A stretch of DNA of 64,000 nt from Shouchella xiaoxiensis (GTDB lineage Bacteria > Bacillota > Bacilli > Bacillales > Bacillaceae_D), in the NCBI RefSeq assembly GCF_016907895.1, contig NZ_JAFBCV010000012.1, forward strand, positions 78,146-142,145. Direction: 5' to 3'. Under the pieces are notes generated by a model. The model ran no database searches. It was not told where the DNA came from and saw only the letters and a list, made by a program, of their open reading frames with translations. Shown piece after piece: positions 1-8,212 of the stretch. The position numbers were made by a program, and so were the translations under genes. Position 1 is the first letter of the stretch. Each line of letters begins with the position of its first letter.

Positions 1-921
1 TTCAAGCTCAGTCAACACCTCATCATAAAACGTTAACCAGTTGGAATCTTCTTCTTCAACATAGTTAATCTGATCGTTAATATCCGTGTTACGTGCTTCT
101 TCAGCTTCATCAGCCGTAATAAAGCCTTCGCGCTCCATCCGGTCAATAACCGTGTTGCGACGCTGTTGATTGTTTTCCGGGTTACGATTAGGATCAAGTG
201 CAGCTGGTCGCTGTGGAATTGCCGCTAAAACGGCCGCATCAGCAATTGTTAAGTCACTAAGATCATCTTTGCCAAAATAGCGCTCAGATGCAAGCTGAAC
301 CCCGTAGCCAACAGAAGGACCTAAATTGACTTGGTTCAGATACATCTCTAAAATTTCATCTTTTGAATAGCGTCGCTCCAACTGGATCGCTAAGTACGCT
401 TCTTGAATTTTTCGCGATAAAGCTTTTTCATCGTTTAAGAATAAGTTTTTAACAAGCTGTTGCGTAATCGTTGATCCACCTTCAGCACCAAAACCTTCGC
501 GAATGTTCGCTAAGACCGCGCCACCAAGACGCCGGACATCGACACCAAAATGGTCTCTAAAGCGGTGATCCTCAATGGCGAGAAAGGCATTTGTTAAATG
601 GGGCGGCATCTCACCAATGTCTGCATTAATCCGTCTTTCGGTACCAGAAAGGGTAAACGCAAGCTCATCGTCCATATCATGAAGTTGCAAAGACTGAGGA
701 AGCGTTAATTGCTCTTTATCAATGTCAGGAGCCCCAGCAATAATAACACCAACCGCTATTCCGCCCCCGATAATTCCTAAACCAATAATAAGTGCTAGTG
801 ACAGGGCTATTTTTTTGAGAACGCCACGTTTTTTTGTTTTCGGTTTGTTTTTCGTTGTTTTTGTCTTGTCTTTTTGTGATGCATTTTTTCGTTCTTGCCT
901 TGATTTGTACTCATCTGCCAT
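1..921 (-). CDS. ponA: Class A penicillin-binding protein 1 (PonA), N-terminal 307 residues; cut by window edge
   Basis: Bifunctional peptidoglycan glycosyltransferase/transpeptidase; only the N-terminal part lies in the window. The frame is open from the ATG at 921 to base 1. It starts with a charged, Lys-rich cytoplasmic tail, then one membrane anchor (about residues 37-62), then a GT51 glycosyltransferase domain with the catalytic-Glu motif EDHRF, the [12 protein letters not shown] block and the [13 protein letters not shown] block. The transpeptidase domain would lie beyond base 1. It overlaps the end of recU by 11 bases, the same recU-ponA order as in B. subtilis, so the two are probably one transcript. 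Confidence 0.95.
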   Translation of the reverse strand, partial: MADEYKSRQERKNASQKDKTKTTKNKPKTKKRGVLKKIALSLALIIGLGIIGGGIAVGVIIAGAPDIDKEQLTLPQSLQLHDMDDELAFTLSGTERRINADIGEMPPHLTNAFLAIEDHRFRDHFGVDVRRLGGAVLANIREGFGAEGGSTITQQLVKNLFLNDEKALSRKIQEAYLAIQLERRYSKDEILEMYLNQVNLGPSVGYGVQLASERYFGKDDLSDLTIADAAVLAAIPQRPAALDPNRNPENNQQRRNTVIDRMEREGFITADEAEEARNTDINDQINYVEEEDSNWLTFYDEVLTELE

Positions 922-1537
922 CTATGTTCGCTCCTTTTGTGGACGACTGAAAGTATATTTGGTCAACTGCGGTTAAGTAATCAATCCTTGGATGATAACC
1001 GGTGGTGACGATGTGACCAAAGTGTTCAATATCAGTTTTTTTAATTGATTTCCGTAGGTGTTGCTCATCGTAAAAAGTAATCATATGGGCTGCATCAATA
1101 AGAAAAACCTCTCCTGTCATGTGAAATCGGATTAAAACAAAACAAATCCCGCCTTGCTCCAAAACAGAGCGCATATGTGTAATTTGATGATCATGTATGT
1201 TTTTTAAGGGAAAAGACGTTTTGTTTTTTGTTTCCTTTGCTTCGAAATCAATGTAGGCCCCTTTGTAAACACCGTTGTAGTCTGTGGTTGATGCTTGTTT
1301 GAAGTAAGCTTCTTTTATTACTGCAGCACTTCTTTTGGGGTAATCGACTTTTACAATTTGCACAGGTGTTGGTTTCTTATGAATAACAGCCTTTTGGCGA
1401 CTTAAATAATACGCATTCGATTCATCAATATCTTGTTCAAACGTCATACCTCTGCCACCGTAAGCCTCTTTTTTTGCTGGTGCTTTGGCAAGTGAGGCAT
1501 TCATAAAAGCTTTTCCGTTTGGGTAACGAATTGTCAC
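911..1537 (-). CDS. recU: Holliday junction resolvase RecU
   Basis: A 208-residue protein closely matching B. subtilis RecU. It carries the IRYPNGK N-terminus, the block [19 protein letters not shown] and the catalytic core [24 protein letters not shown], in which Asp, Glu and Lys form the nuclease site. It resolves four-way DNA junctions in recombinational repair and chromosome segregation. The start is a GTG at 1537 behind a GAAAGGTCGTG ribosome site. Its 3' end overlaps ponA; this pairing with a cell-wall synthase is conserved across Bacillaceae. The divergent neighbour yppC starts 67 bases away. Confidence 0.95.
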   Translation of the reverse strand: MTIRYPNGKAFMNASLAKAPAKKEAYGGRGMTFEQDIDESNAYYLSRQKAVIHKKPTPVQIVKVDYPKRSAAVIKEAYFKQASTTDYNGVYKGAYIDFEAKETKNKTSFPLKNIHDHQITHMRSVLEQGGICFVLIRFHMTGEVFLIDAAHMITFYDEQHLRKSIKKTDIEHFGHIVTTGYHPRIDYLTAVDQIYFQSSTKGANIDGR

Positions 1538-1603
1538 GTAATCACGACCTTTCCTAATGAAAACAAACTTGGTATGAAATTTAACGAATGCGGAAAGGTA
1601 TAA

Positions 1604-2602
1604 ATGCCTAAGTCATTTCTCCATTCTAACATATATCAAAAAAATGTAGTGGAAGAGAACACGCGATCTCTTGAAAAATTAGTGAAAAATGAGGGAAATA
1701 ATGGGATGAATGGACTAATCAACTATTTTAATGTGGACAATATTGCCCGAACAAAAGCCTATGAAAATTTCGGAAGGGAACACCCAGAAATTCGCTGGGC
1801 CCGTCTGGCAGGGATGGTGTCAAGAAACGCTGGATGGAATATGACGGATTTAACATCTGTAGAATTTCAAACCCTTTTACATCGTGCAAAGCGTCAACAA
1901 ATTGGCTGGATTTATGAGCGTGCGAATTGGCTCATTTTTGAGGATGCGTATCCACAGCTAATCCTATATGCAAAAGCAAAGAAAGACAACTGTTTCTCTT
2001 CCGACGAATTCGAGAAGTGGCATATTTCGCGCTTTATGACTGAAGAATGGCAACGATTTTGGGAGGAACGAGATGAGAATCGATTAATGCAGGCGCTTAT
2101 AATCAATGAGCAGTATGTTGTGCAGACTAGGCTGCTTGATGACATTGTGATGGAAGGTTTTTTTCATTCCTTTTTTTATAAGTTAGAAGAGTTTGCGCAT
2201 TTAAGCCACGTAATCTTTCCAAGTCAAGCAGGTTTATTATATGGAGAAACCGTTACGACTTTTGCAGATCCCGTTGCGCGAATCAAGCTAGGTAAACGTT
2301 TAGCGAGCTTGCTTTATCACCCTGATCTTAGTTTTTCTTTTATGAAGTTCGCAGATAGCACGGAGCCTATAGGAACAAGGAAAGAATATAAGAAAGCAAG
2401 AGCGGCATTGCCATTACGATTTGTTTATCCAAGATACCGGCATCAAGAATCAATTAAAACGGACTGGTATTGTAAACAAGATGACGCTAAGATCGAAGCT
2501 TTATTTTCAAGTGTCAGAATAAAACCCAAAATAATCAATGAATTAAGAACGGATGCCGAATTACAGATTCTCTGCTGGCTTAAACAGAAAACAACAAAGT
2601 AA
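1604..2602 (+). CDS. yppC: YppC-like protein (DUF2515 family)
   Basis: A 332-residue protein of unknown function. The motif [19 protein letters not shown] near residues 60-80, and the position divergent from recU, match YppC of B. subtilis (DUF2515). The sequence is rich in aromatic and charged residues and has no signal peptide or obvious membrane segment, so it is probably cytosolic. The ATG follows GGAAAGGTATAA. Its last codons are inside the left arm of a strong bidirectional terminator. No function can be inferred beyond conserved linkage to recU-ponA. Confidence 0.8.
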   Translation: MPKSFLHSNIYQKNVVEENTRSLEKLVKNEGNNGMNGLINYFNVDNIARTKAYENFGREHPEIRWARLAGMVSRNAGWNMTDLTSVEFQTLLHRAKRQQIGWIYERANWLIFEDAYPQLILYAKAKKDNCFSSDEFEKWHISRFMTEEWQRFWEERDENRLMQALIINEQYVVQTRLLDDIVMEGFFHSFFYKLEEFAHLSHVIFPSQAGLLYGETVTTFADPVARIKLGKRLASLLYHPDLSFSFMKFADSTEPIGTRKEYKKARAALPLRFVYPRYRHQESIKTDWYCKQDDAKIEALFSSVRIKPKIINELRTDAELQILCWLKQKTTK

Positions 2603-2640
2603 GAGCACGCTTTGCTCAAAGCGTGCTCTTACTTTGTTGT
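2591..2640. terminator. Bidirectional terminator between yppC and sspM
   Basis: A perfect inverted repeat with 23-base arms (2591-2613 and 2618-2640) and a 4-base loop. It sits between convergent genes and includes the last codons and stop of yppC. Confidence 0.85.
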
Positions 2641-2748
2641 TTATTCAGCTGGCCTGTTTGGCCCTCCTAATTTCTTATCACCTGTAAGTTGAACCGTTTT
2701 TTTCTTCGATTCTGTTTTCTTTTTTTGATCTTTTGCTTGATTTTTCAT
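2641..2748 (-). CDS. sspM: Small acid-soluble spore protein, SspM-like (35 aa)
   Basis: A 35-codon gene on the minus strand. The product is very Lys-rich and ends in DKKLGGPNRPAE, the C-terminal signature I recall for the minor spore protein SspM of B. subtilis (KKLGGPNRPST). Its ATG at 2748 follows a GGGGGTGAGAAAC ribosome site. It lies in the same yppC-yppE neighbourhood as in B. subtilis. It is presumably made in the forespore, but no clear sigma-G promoter was identified. No signal or membrane segment is present. Confidence 0.75.
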   Translation of the reverse strand: MKNQAKDQKKKTESKKKTVQLTGDKKLGGPNRPAE

Positions 2749-2930
2749 GTTTCTCACCCCCTTAGCTTTAATATTAACGAGAAAGAACATCTTATCCGCT
2801 GTCGAAAAGGAGGGAGAAGTGGCTTATTTTACTTTCTTTGTTGAACTCGTTCTAGTTTTGTCGTCTGTGTAGGGAATTTTAAGCTGATGACGAAATGGTA
2901 ACCAACAGATCAATAAGAGGAGGATTCGAT

Positions 2931-3437
2931 ATGGCTGTGTTAAAAACAAAAGAAATATCGGAGGAAATTGGCGTCAATCCAACAACGATTCAGCGGTGGA
3001 CGAAATACTTTAAAATTAGTTGTGATGTGAATGAACAGGGTCACTTTTTGTACAAAGAAGAACATATTAAACTTTTTAAGCATATTCAACGGCAGCTTCA
3101 GGAAGGGAAGCGTTTAAAAGAGGTTACGTTAACAAAGAAAGCATCAACCGTTCCCACTGTTCAATACGAGGCAAAGCTTGAGAAAGTGTTTGTTCAAGTT
3201 CATGCATTGGAGGAGAAATTAGCAACAAAAGCAGATGATGTTGTTAGTTATCAACTGCTAAAGCATCGAAGTGAACTGGATGAGATGATGAAACTATTAG
3301 ACCAGCTAGAAACTCGTCTAGAGTCAATTGAGCAACGATATGCAACGGAGAAGCAGGTTGTGAACGAGATGCAACCATTACCCAGGCGATTTAAAAATAA
3401 AACGTTAAAAACAATTATCTCATTCTTTACCTTTTAA
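2931..3437 (+). CDS. racA: Chromosome-anchoring protein RacA
   Basis: A 168-residue protein with a MerR-like helix-turn-helix at residues 1-55 ([20 protein letters not shown]), a central coiled coil at about 85-145 and a basic amphipathic tail ([17 protein letters not shown]). This is the architecture of RacA, which binds origin-proximal chromosomal repeats and tethers them to DivIVA at the cell pole at the onset of sporulation. The start at 2931 was chosen over one at 2895 because AGAGGAGG lies 9 bases before it. Its location beside the ypp genes differs from B. subtilis. RacA diverges quickly, so the call rests on domain order. Confidence 0.75.
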   Translation: MAVLKTKEISEEIGVNPTTIQRWTKYFKISCDVNEQGHFLYKEEHIKLFKHIQRQLQEGKRLKEVTLTKKASTVPTVQYEAKLEKVFVQVHALEEKLATKADDVVSYQLLKHRSELDEMMKLLDQLETRLESIEQRYATEKQVVNEMQPLPRRFKNKTLKTIISFFTF

Positions 3438-3481
3438 TCAGCTAGTGTTCTTGCTACACTGTTAGCGGAGGTGTGGCCAGC

Positions 3482-3850
3482 ATGGAAAGATTAGCGGAAC
3501 TAACAGAAGGTCTGCTTCAGTTAACGAAAGAAGCGGAGCACTTTTACATTGATACAGTAAAGAATGATCCGACTTACGAAGTTGATTTCTACGGTCAAGT
3601 TAAGCCATTTGCAGATAAAGTGCAGCCAATGGCACAGGAGTGGTTTCCGCTCGCAAAAACGTATTTGGTGCAAAACCCGATTAAGAATTTACATGTTGCC
3701 CAACTTGATCAGACGGTTGAAAACTTAGATGTTGTTGCAATTAAATCCTTTTATCCGTCTTCTGGGATGAAGCGACAAAGAGAAACATTCAAATCGGTCG
3801 AGTACGTTTTAGCCCATTTGCATGAGGAATTGAAAAACGACCCAACATAA
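3482..3850 (+). CDS. yppE: YppE-like protein (DUF1798)
   Basis: A 122-residue, probably helical cytosolic protein related to YppE of B. subtilis (DUF1798; function unknown). Conserved features include the acidic/aromatic N-terminal helices and a C-terminal RQRETFKSVEYVLAHLHEEL helix. The ATG at 3482 is preferred over a GTG at 3473 because GGAGG (3467-3471) is 10 bases upstream of the ATG but only 1 base from the GTG. The gene ends in a bidirectional terminator shared with the convergent small gene at 3870. Confidence 0.7.
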   Translation: MERLAELTEGLLQLTKEAEHFYIDTVKNDPTYEVDFYGQVKPFADKVQPMAQEWFPLAKTYLVQNPIKNLHVAQLDQTVENLDVVAIKSFYPSSGMKRQRETFKSVEYVLAHLHEELKNDPT

Positions 3851-3866
3851 ACGTTGGGTCGTTTTT
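3833..3866. terminator. Bidirectional terminator
   Basis: A 14-base perfect inverted repeat (3833-3846 and 3853-3866) with A and T tracts at its outer ends, between convergent yppE and the small secreted/membrane protein gene. Confidence 0.85.
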
Positions 3867-3869
3867 CAA

Positions 3870-4073
3870 TTAACCGCGATCTGTAACCATTAAGAATGCA
3901 AAAAACGCTAAAGTAGCAACGGAAAGAATGTTTAACGTCCATTGTAAAACCGTATCCGTGCCTTCTGAGTGGTCCCCACCTGACTCTGCAGCCGCTGCCA
4001 GTGCGCTTGGTTCAAATGCGAGAAAGGCAAGAAGGGTAACTGCTAGAAGGGCTATGATTCCTTTTTTGACCAT
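3870..4073 (-). CDS. Small exported/membrane protein, 67 aa, function unknown
   Basis: The product begins MVKKG and has a hydrophobic signal-like segment (residues 4-27) ending at ALAAAAES, a short polar acidic stretch (about 29-41) with histidine and aspartate, and a second hydrophobic helix (about 43-62) ending TDRG. It is either a two-helix membrane protein or a cleaved, C-terminally anchored peptide. It has a strong AAAAGGAGGACTCCTA ribosome site and terminates in the 3833-3866 hairpin, so it looks like an independent gene. I do not recognise the family. Confidence 0.6.
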   Translation of the reverse strand: MVKKGIIALLAVTLLAFLAFEPSALAAAAESGGDHSEGTDTVLQWTLNILSVATLAFFAFLMVTDRG

Positions 4074-4148
4074 TAGGAGTCCTCCTTTTTTAAGAGTGTA
4101 TGTAACCGAACAAGTGCAAACGTTCTCACCTTACATTATAAAAGATAC

Positions 4149-4164
4149 GTTGCGCGCGCGCAAC
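4149..4164. repeat. Perfect 16-bp palindrome of alternating C and G
   Basis: GTTGCGCGCGCGCAAC reads the same on both strands. It lies in the divergent promoter region between the small membrane gene (starts 4073, minus) and ilvA (starts 4268, plus), 10 bases after an AT-rich TTACATTATAAAAG stretch. It could be an operator; the regulator is unknown. Confidence 0.5.
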
Positions 4165-4267
4165 AATCTCTGTCAGGCTTTTCTAATGAAAGGCTCTGTG
4201 TTAAAATTAGTCCATTGCATACTGCACACATTCGTTTAAATGTGCGCGCTGAAAGGACGTTTAGGAA

Positions 4268-5512
4268 ATGGCGACGTATTTACAAGATATCATTCGCGCA
4301 AATCAAATGATTAAAGATGTAGTGACTCACACACCTTTGCAAAAAGACCAAGTATTATCTGAACGTTATGGCTGTACTGTCTATTTAAAGAGGGAAGATC
4401 AGCAAGTTGTCCGTTCCTTTAAAATTAGAGGAGCTTACTATCAAATTTCTTCGTTGCCACAAGAAGAATTAGCAGCAGGCGTTGTTTGTGCTAGTGCAGG
4501 CAACCATGCACAAGGTGTTGCTTATTCGTGTCAAGCGTTAAATATAAAAGGTGTTATCTTTATGCCTTCTACAACACCGAAACAAAAAGTCGCGCAAGTG
4601 AAGTTTTTTGGACGTGAATTTGTTGAGGTACGGTTAATTGGCGACACATTCGACGATTCTTATGCTGATGCGGTCCGCTATTGTGAAGAACACGGAATGG
4701 CGTTTATTCATCCTTTTAATCAAGATAAAATTATTGCCGGTCAAGGTACGGTTGGGCTGGAAATTTTAAATGATATTGAAGAGACGCCTGACTTTGTTTT
4801 TTCGTCAATTGGTGGTGGCGGTTTAATAAGTGGTGTTTCCACCTATATAAAAAGCATTAGTCCTGCTACTAAGATGATTGGCTGTGAACCATTAGGTGCA
4901 GCATCAATGACCGAAGCCATTCGTGCTGGTGAAGTAGTTGAGTTAGCTGAAATTAATAAGTTTGTTGACGGAGCTGCGGTTAAGCGTGTTGGTGATAAAA
5001 CACTTGAGATTTGTAAGGAATTACTCGATGACATAGTTTTAGTTCCAGAAGGAAAGATATGTACAACGATTTTAAAACTTTACAATGAGAATGCTCTTGT
5101 TGCGGAACCAGCGGGAGCGATGCCAATTGCTGCGCTTGATTTATACGCAGAACAAATTAAAGGAAAAATTGTTGTGTGTATTGTTAGTGGCGGAAATAAC
5201 GATATTGGTCGAATGGAAGAAATCCGTGAGCGGTCGCTAATTTATGAAGGGTTACAACATTATTTCATCATTCAATTTCCGCAACGAGCTGGTGCACTAA
5301 GAGAATTTATTTCCGATGTACTCGGTCCTGAAGACGACATTACCAGGTTTGAATACACAAAGAAAAACAATAAATCGAGTGGTCCGGTTCTAATTGGAAT
5401 CGAACTTAAGTCAAACGAAGACTATGACGGGTTAATGAACCGAATGGAAAAGCTCGGTTTTGCGTACAAAGAAGTCAATAAAAATGAAAGCTTATTCTCA
5501 TTATTAATTTAG
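4268..5512 (+). CDS. ilvA: Threonine deaminase IlvA (biosynthetic)
   Basis: Converts threonine to 2-oxobutanoate and ammonia, the first committed step of isoleucine synthesis. It has a PLP fold with the Schiff-base lysine K52 in RSFKIRGA, the SAGNHAQGVA loop near residue 79 and the glycine-rich phosphate loop GGGGLISG. A C-terminal ACT-like domain (about 325-414, YFIIQFPQRAGALREF) is typical of the Bacillus enzyme and senses isoleucine or valine. The ATG follows AAAGGACGTTTAGGAA. No T-box leader is seen. The DJ-1 gene follows 12 bases later, so it may start the operon of small redox genes. Confidence 0.95.
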   Translation: MATYLQDIIRANQMIKDVVTHTPLQKDQVLSERYGCTVYLKREDQQVVRSFKIRGAYYQISSLPQEELAAGVVCASAGNHAQGVAYSCQALNIKGVIFMPSTTPKQKVAQVKFFGREFVEVRLIGDTFDDSYADAVRYCEEHGMAFIHPFNQDKIIAGQGTVGLEILNDIEETPDFVFSSIGGGGLISGVSTYIKSISPATKMIGCEPLGAASMTEAIRAGEVVELAEINKFVDGAAVKRVGDKTLEICKELLDDIVLVPEGKICTTILKLYNENALVAEPAGAMPIAALDLYAEQIKGKIVVCIVSGGNNDIGRMEEIRERSLIYEGLQHYFIIQFPQRAGALREFISDVLGPEDDITRFEYTKKNNKSSGPVLIGIELKSNEDYDGLMNRMEKLGFAYKEVNKNESLFSLLI

Positions 5513-5524
5513 GAGGGAATAGAA

Positions 5525-6049
5525 ATGCGATTAGAAGGAAAACGCATAATTGCAGCGGTCGATTCTGATTTTGAAGACTTAGAGCTATGGTATCCAATCA
5601 TTCGTCTTCAAGAAGAGGGTGCTGAAGTCATTCTCGTAGCGGAAGAAGAGCAAAAAACATATATCGGAAAATACGGAGTGCCTGCAACGAGTGAAACGAC
5701 ATTTAAAGCAGTTAAAGCAAGTGAATATGACGGAATCTTAATTCCTGGAGGTTGGGCGCCAGATCGGTTGCGTCGATTTCCTGAATTACTAGCAATTCTG
5801 AAAGAGATGGACCAGGACCAGAAGCCAATTGGACAAATTTGTCATGCTGGTTGGGTGTTAATATCAGCAGGAATTTTAGCAGGTAAGCACGTGACGAGTA
5901 CGCCAGGTATTAAAGATGATATGACTAATGCTGGAGCAATTTGGCATGATGAGCCAGTCGTAACGGATGGTCATATCATTTCAAGTAGACGACCACCTGA
6001 CTTGGCTCCTTATGCAAAAGCATTCGCTGATGCAGTGGCGAAGCGTTAA
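5525..6049 (+). CDS. DJ-1/PfpI family protein (YfkM/YraA-type stress protein)
   Basis: A 174-residue class I glutamine-amidotransferase-like fold. The nucleophile is Cys106 in the elbow QICHAGW, and the conserved Glu/Asp region is EDLELWYP near residue 18. Relatives include PfpI, YraA and YfkM, described as deglycases, proteases or general stress proteins; the exact activity cannot be read from sequence. It follows ilvA by 12 bases with an AGGAGGGAATAGAA site and ends one base before the rnz start, so it is translated as part of a tight operon with redox proteins. Confidence 0.85.
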   Translation: MRLEGKRIIAAVDSDFEDLELWYPIIRLQEEGAEVILVAEEEQKTYIGKYGVPATSETTFKAVKASEYDGILIPGGWAPDRLRRFPELLAILKEMDQDQKPIGQICHAGWVLISAGILAGKHVTSTPGIKDDMTNAGAIWHDEPVVTDGHIISSRRPPDLAPYAKAFADAVAKR

Positions 6050-6050
6050 G

Positions 6051-6989
6051 ATGGAGTTTCATTTTCTTGGAACCGGTGCGGGGGTCCCGGCAAAACAACG
6101 AAATGTAAGTTCCCTCGCAATTCGGTTTTTACAAAATAAAGGCGAAGTCTGGTTGTTTGATTGCGGAGAAGCCACGCAGCATCAGTTGTTACGATCGCCG
6201 CTTACATTAACGTCTATCTCAACGATCTTTATAACGCATCTGCATGGAGATCACCTTCTAGGGTTACCAGGGCTGTTGAGTAGTCGATCCTTTCAAGGGG
6301 CCAAAACAACGGTAACGCTTTACGGACCAGTAGGATTAAAAGAGTTTGTGGATGTGACGCTGCGAACAACCAAAACACAACTGCGCTATGATTTAATCAT
6401 TGAAGAATTGAAACCAGGGTTATTGTTTAAAACAAAGCAACATGACGTACATGTTCTCCCATTGTCTCACCCTGTGTCTTCCTTTGCGATTCGTTTTACA
6501 GAAGCGGATCAACCCGGTCGATTACATGCAGAAAAATTAAAAGAGCTCGGTGTCGCGCCTGGCCCACTTTATGCACAGTTGAAGCTTGGGAAATCGGTCA
6601 CGCTTTCTAATGGACAAGTAATTGATGGGACAGCGTATATGGATGAGCCAATTAGAGGAAGAACAATTGTTGTTGCAGGAGACACTGCTCCGGTTGAAGC
6701 GATGAAAGAGTTTGCTTTTCAGGCTGATGTCCTTGTTCATGAAGCGACGTTTGCCTCGGATCAGCAAGAACAAGCGCATGATTTTGGTCATTCCACTATT
6801 GCGGATGCTAGTTCGCTTGCAAAATCCGCAGAAGTAAAGCAGTTAATTCTTACGCATGTCTCGTCTCGTTATGCCAAAGATGAAACCGTTTATTACGCTG
6901 AAGTCGAGCAATGCTTTCCAGGAGCATTTGTTGCTCGTGACATGTCTATCTTAAAATTGTCGAAAGCGAGCGAGCTAATTCATGTTTGA
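6051..6989 (+). CDS. rnz: Ribonuclease Z (tRNA 3' endonuclease)
   Basis: A 312-residue metallo-beta-lactamase-fold endonuclease that trims the 3' trailer of tRNA precursors lacking encoded CCA. The N-terminus MEFHFLGTGAGVPAKQRN, the FDCGEATQHQ motif, the zinc motif THLHGDH near residue 62 and the later HDFGHST and LTHVSSRY motifs are diagnostic. The ATG at 6051 sits one base after the DJ-1 stop; a longer upstream reading frame overlaps DJ-1 and lacks a ribosome site. It overlaps the next gene by 8 bases. Cotranscription with thiol-redox genes is unusual. Confidence 0.95.
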   Translation: MEFHFLGTGAGVPAKQRNVSSLAIRFLQNKGEVWLFDCGEATQHQLLRSPLTLTSISTIFITHLHGDHLLGLPGLLSSRSFQGAKTTVTLYGPVGLKEFVDVTLRTTKTQLRYDLIIEELKPGLLFKTKQHDVHVLPLSHPVSSFAIRFTEADQPGRLHAEKLKELGVAPGPLYAQLKLGKSVTLSNGQVIDGTAYMDEPIRGRTIVVAGDTAPVEAMKEFAFQADVLVHEATFASDQQEQAHDFGHSTIADASSLAKSAEVKQLILTHVSSRYAKDETVYYAEVEQCFPGAFVARDMSILKLSKASELIHV

Positions 6990-7308
6990 AGTATCGGATG
7001 TTGATGTAAGACAAGCCTTAGATGATAAGGAGAGCGGCTGGCTTTACATGTCGTCTCCTTTTTGTGCAACTTGCCAACATGCAGAACGACTTCTTCAAAT
7101 AATTGAAGCAAGTACAGCTTCGTTTACTTGCCAGAAGTTGAATATACAGCTGGCACCAGACATTGCACAAAGCTTGCAAATTGAAAGTGTTCCAGCAATG
7201 CTTTATTATAAAGATGGAGAAAAAAGAGCTGTTTTTTATTCGTTCAGCTCCATAGTTGCTGTGTTAGAGAAAATGAAGGAGGTCGAAAAGAATGTCAATG
7301 GCTTATGA
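6982..7308 (+). CDS. Thioredoxin-like protein with CATC motif
   Basis: A 108-residue thioredoxin-fold protein with the redox pair Cys28-Ala-Thr-Cys31 (SSPFCATCQHA) and the cis-Pro loop ESVPAML near residue 73. This resembles the YusE/YtpP class of short cytosolic thioredoxins. Translation is coupled to rnz (8-base overlap), and its end overlaps the bacilliredoxin start by 17 bases. Likely a thiol reductant; its partner is unknown, but adjacency to BrxA suggests thiol homeostasis. Confidence 0.8.
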   Translation: MFEVSDVDVRQALDDKESGWLYMSSPFCATCQHAERLLQIIEASTASFTCQKLNIQLAPDIAQSLQIESVPAMLYYKDGEKRAVFYSFSSIVAVLEKMKEVEKNVNGL

Positions 7309-7738
7309 AGAATATATGCGGCAAGTTGTTTTGCCAATGCGAGCGGAGTTAACTGAGGCTGGATTTAGAGAATTGACTAATCCCGATGCAGTGGATGAAT
7401 ATATCGGGAATGCGTCAGGGACGACGTTGGTTTTTATTAATTCAGTTTGTGGTTGTGCTGCTGGGCTTGCGCGCCCTTCAGCGATCTATTCGCTAAACCA
7501 CACAAAAACACCGGATCATTTAGTCACTGTTTTTGCAGGTCAGGATAAAGAAGCGACTGCACAGATGAGAAGTAAGTTTCCTGAATATGCACCTTCTTCA
7601 CCATCGATGGCGTTATTAAAAGATGATCAAGTTGTTCATTTTATTCCACGTGAAGAGATTGAAGGGGCAGACCCAGAAGATATTATTCGAAACTTAGCAA
7701 TGGCTTACAACGAACATTGCGAGGAACGTTCTTCTTAA
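7292..7738 (+). CDS. brxA: Bacilliredoxin BrxA (YphP family)
   Basis: A 148-residue protein strongly matching B. subtilis YphP (BrxA), including MSMAYEEYMRQ at the N-terminus, the C53-G54-C55 active site in INSVCGCAAGLARP and APSSPSMALLKDDQVVHFIPR later. Bacilliredoxins remove bacillithiol from oxidised protein cysteines. It starts inside the preceding thioredoxin-like gene with a GGAGGTCGAAAAG site. The following TlpA-like gene begins about 30 bases downstream, so a group of thiol-handling genes is coexpressed here. Confidence 0.92.
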   Translation: MSMAYEEYMRQVVLPMRAELTEAGFRELTNPDAVDEYIGNASGTTLVFINSVCGCAAGLARPSAIYSLNHTKTPDHLVTVFAGQDKEATAQMRSKFPEYAPSSPSMALLKDDQVVHFIPREEIEGADPEDIIRNLAMAYNEHCEERSS

Positions 7739-7768
7739 TTGAAGAGCGTTTTTCTCATTAAGGAGAAC

Positions 7769-8185
7769 ATGATGGATTTTACATTGCCACTACTTCAAAC
7801 TAATAAACGATGGAATCTCAGAGACGAAGCAGCAGGTAGACCTGTCATGCTTACGTTTTGGACGAGCTGGTGTCCAGATTCCTTTCGTGATTTACAAGAA
7901 AAAAAGATACTGTTTCAGCATGCAGATCCATCGAAGCTCTGTTTTATAACCGTAAATGTCACGGGGAGAGAGGGTGACGTTCAATTAACAGATTTTGTGC
8001 AGAAACACGAACTGCCATATGAGGTTTTATGCGATAACGGTACAGAAGTGTATGATCGATTTAATTGTAGCGGTGTGCCTACAACAGTATTTCTTGATAA
8101 AGAATTGAATGTTGTCCAAACGCTTGGTGATCAAGCAAGGATAACCGATGTTATGACAGGACTCACAGCAATTATAGACAAATAA
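7769..8185 (+). CDS. TlpA/ResA-type thioredoxin-fold protein with WCPDS site (second Cys absent)
   Basis: A thioredoxin/peroxiredoxin-fold protein of 138 residues from the ATG at 7769, which has AAGGAGA upstream. Domain signs are FTLPLLQTNKRW (AhpC/TSA-TlpA entry), VMLTFWTSWCPDSFRDL, and the cis-Pro GVPTTVFLDK. The site reads Cys35-Pro-Asp-Ser38, so the resolving cysteine is missing and a normal disulfide exchange is impossible. There is no signal peptide, unlike most TlpA/ResA proteins, so it appears cytosolic. It is the last gene of the rnz/brxA run, ending in a terminator. Confidence 0.75.
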   Translation: MMDFTLPLLQTNKRWNLRDEAAGRPVMLTFWTSWCPDSFRDLQEKKILFQHADPSKLCFITVNVTGREGDVQLTDFVQKHELPYEVLCDNGTEVYDRFNCSGVPTTVFLDKELNVVQTLGDQARITDVMTGLTAIIDK

Positions 8186-8211
8186 ACCAGCCACTGAGGA
8201 CTGGTTTATTT
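8180..8211. terminator. Bidirectional terminator
   Basis: An 11-base perfect inverted repeat (8180-8190, 8201-8211) between the convergent TlpA-like and phosphoesterase genes. Confidence 0.8.
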
Positions 8212-8212
8212 G

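Noticed and set aside
722..976. An 84-codon plus-strand frame opposite ponA/recU
   Set aside because: Antisense to the well-conserved ponA N-terminus; low-complexity Pro/Ile translation is a shadow.
4143..4267. T-box or CodY control of ilvA
   Set aside because: No T-box AGGGTGGNACCGCG element and no good CodY consensus found in the leader.
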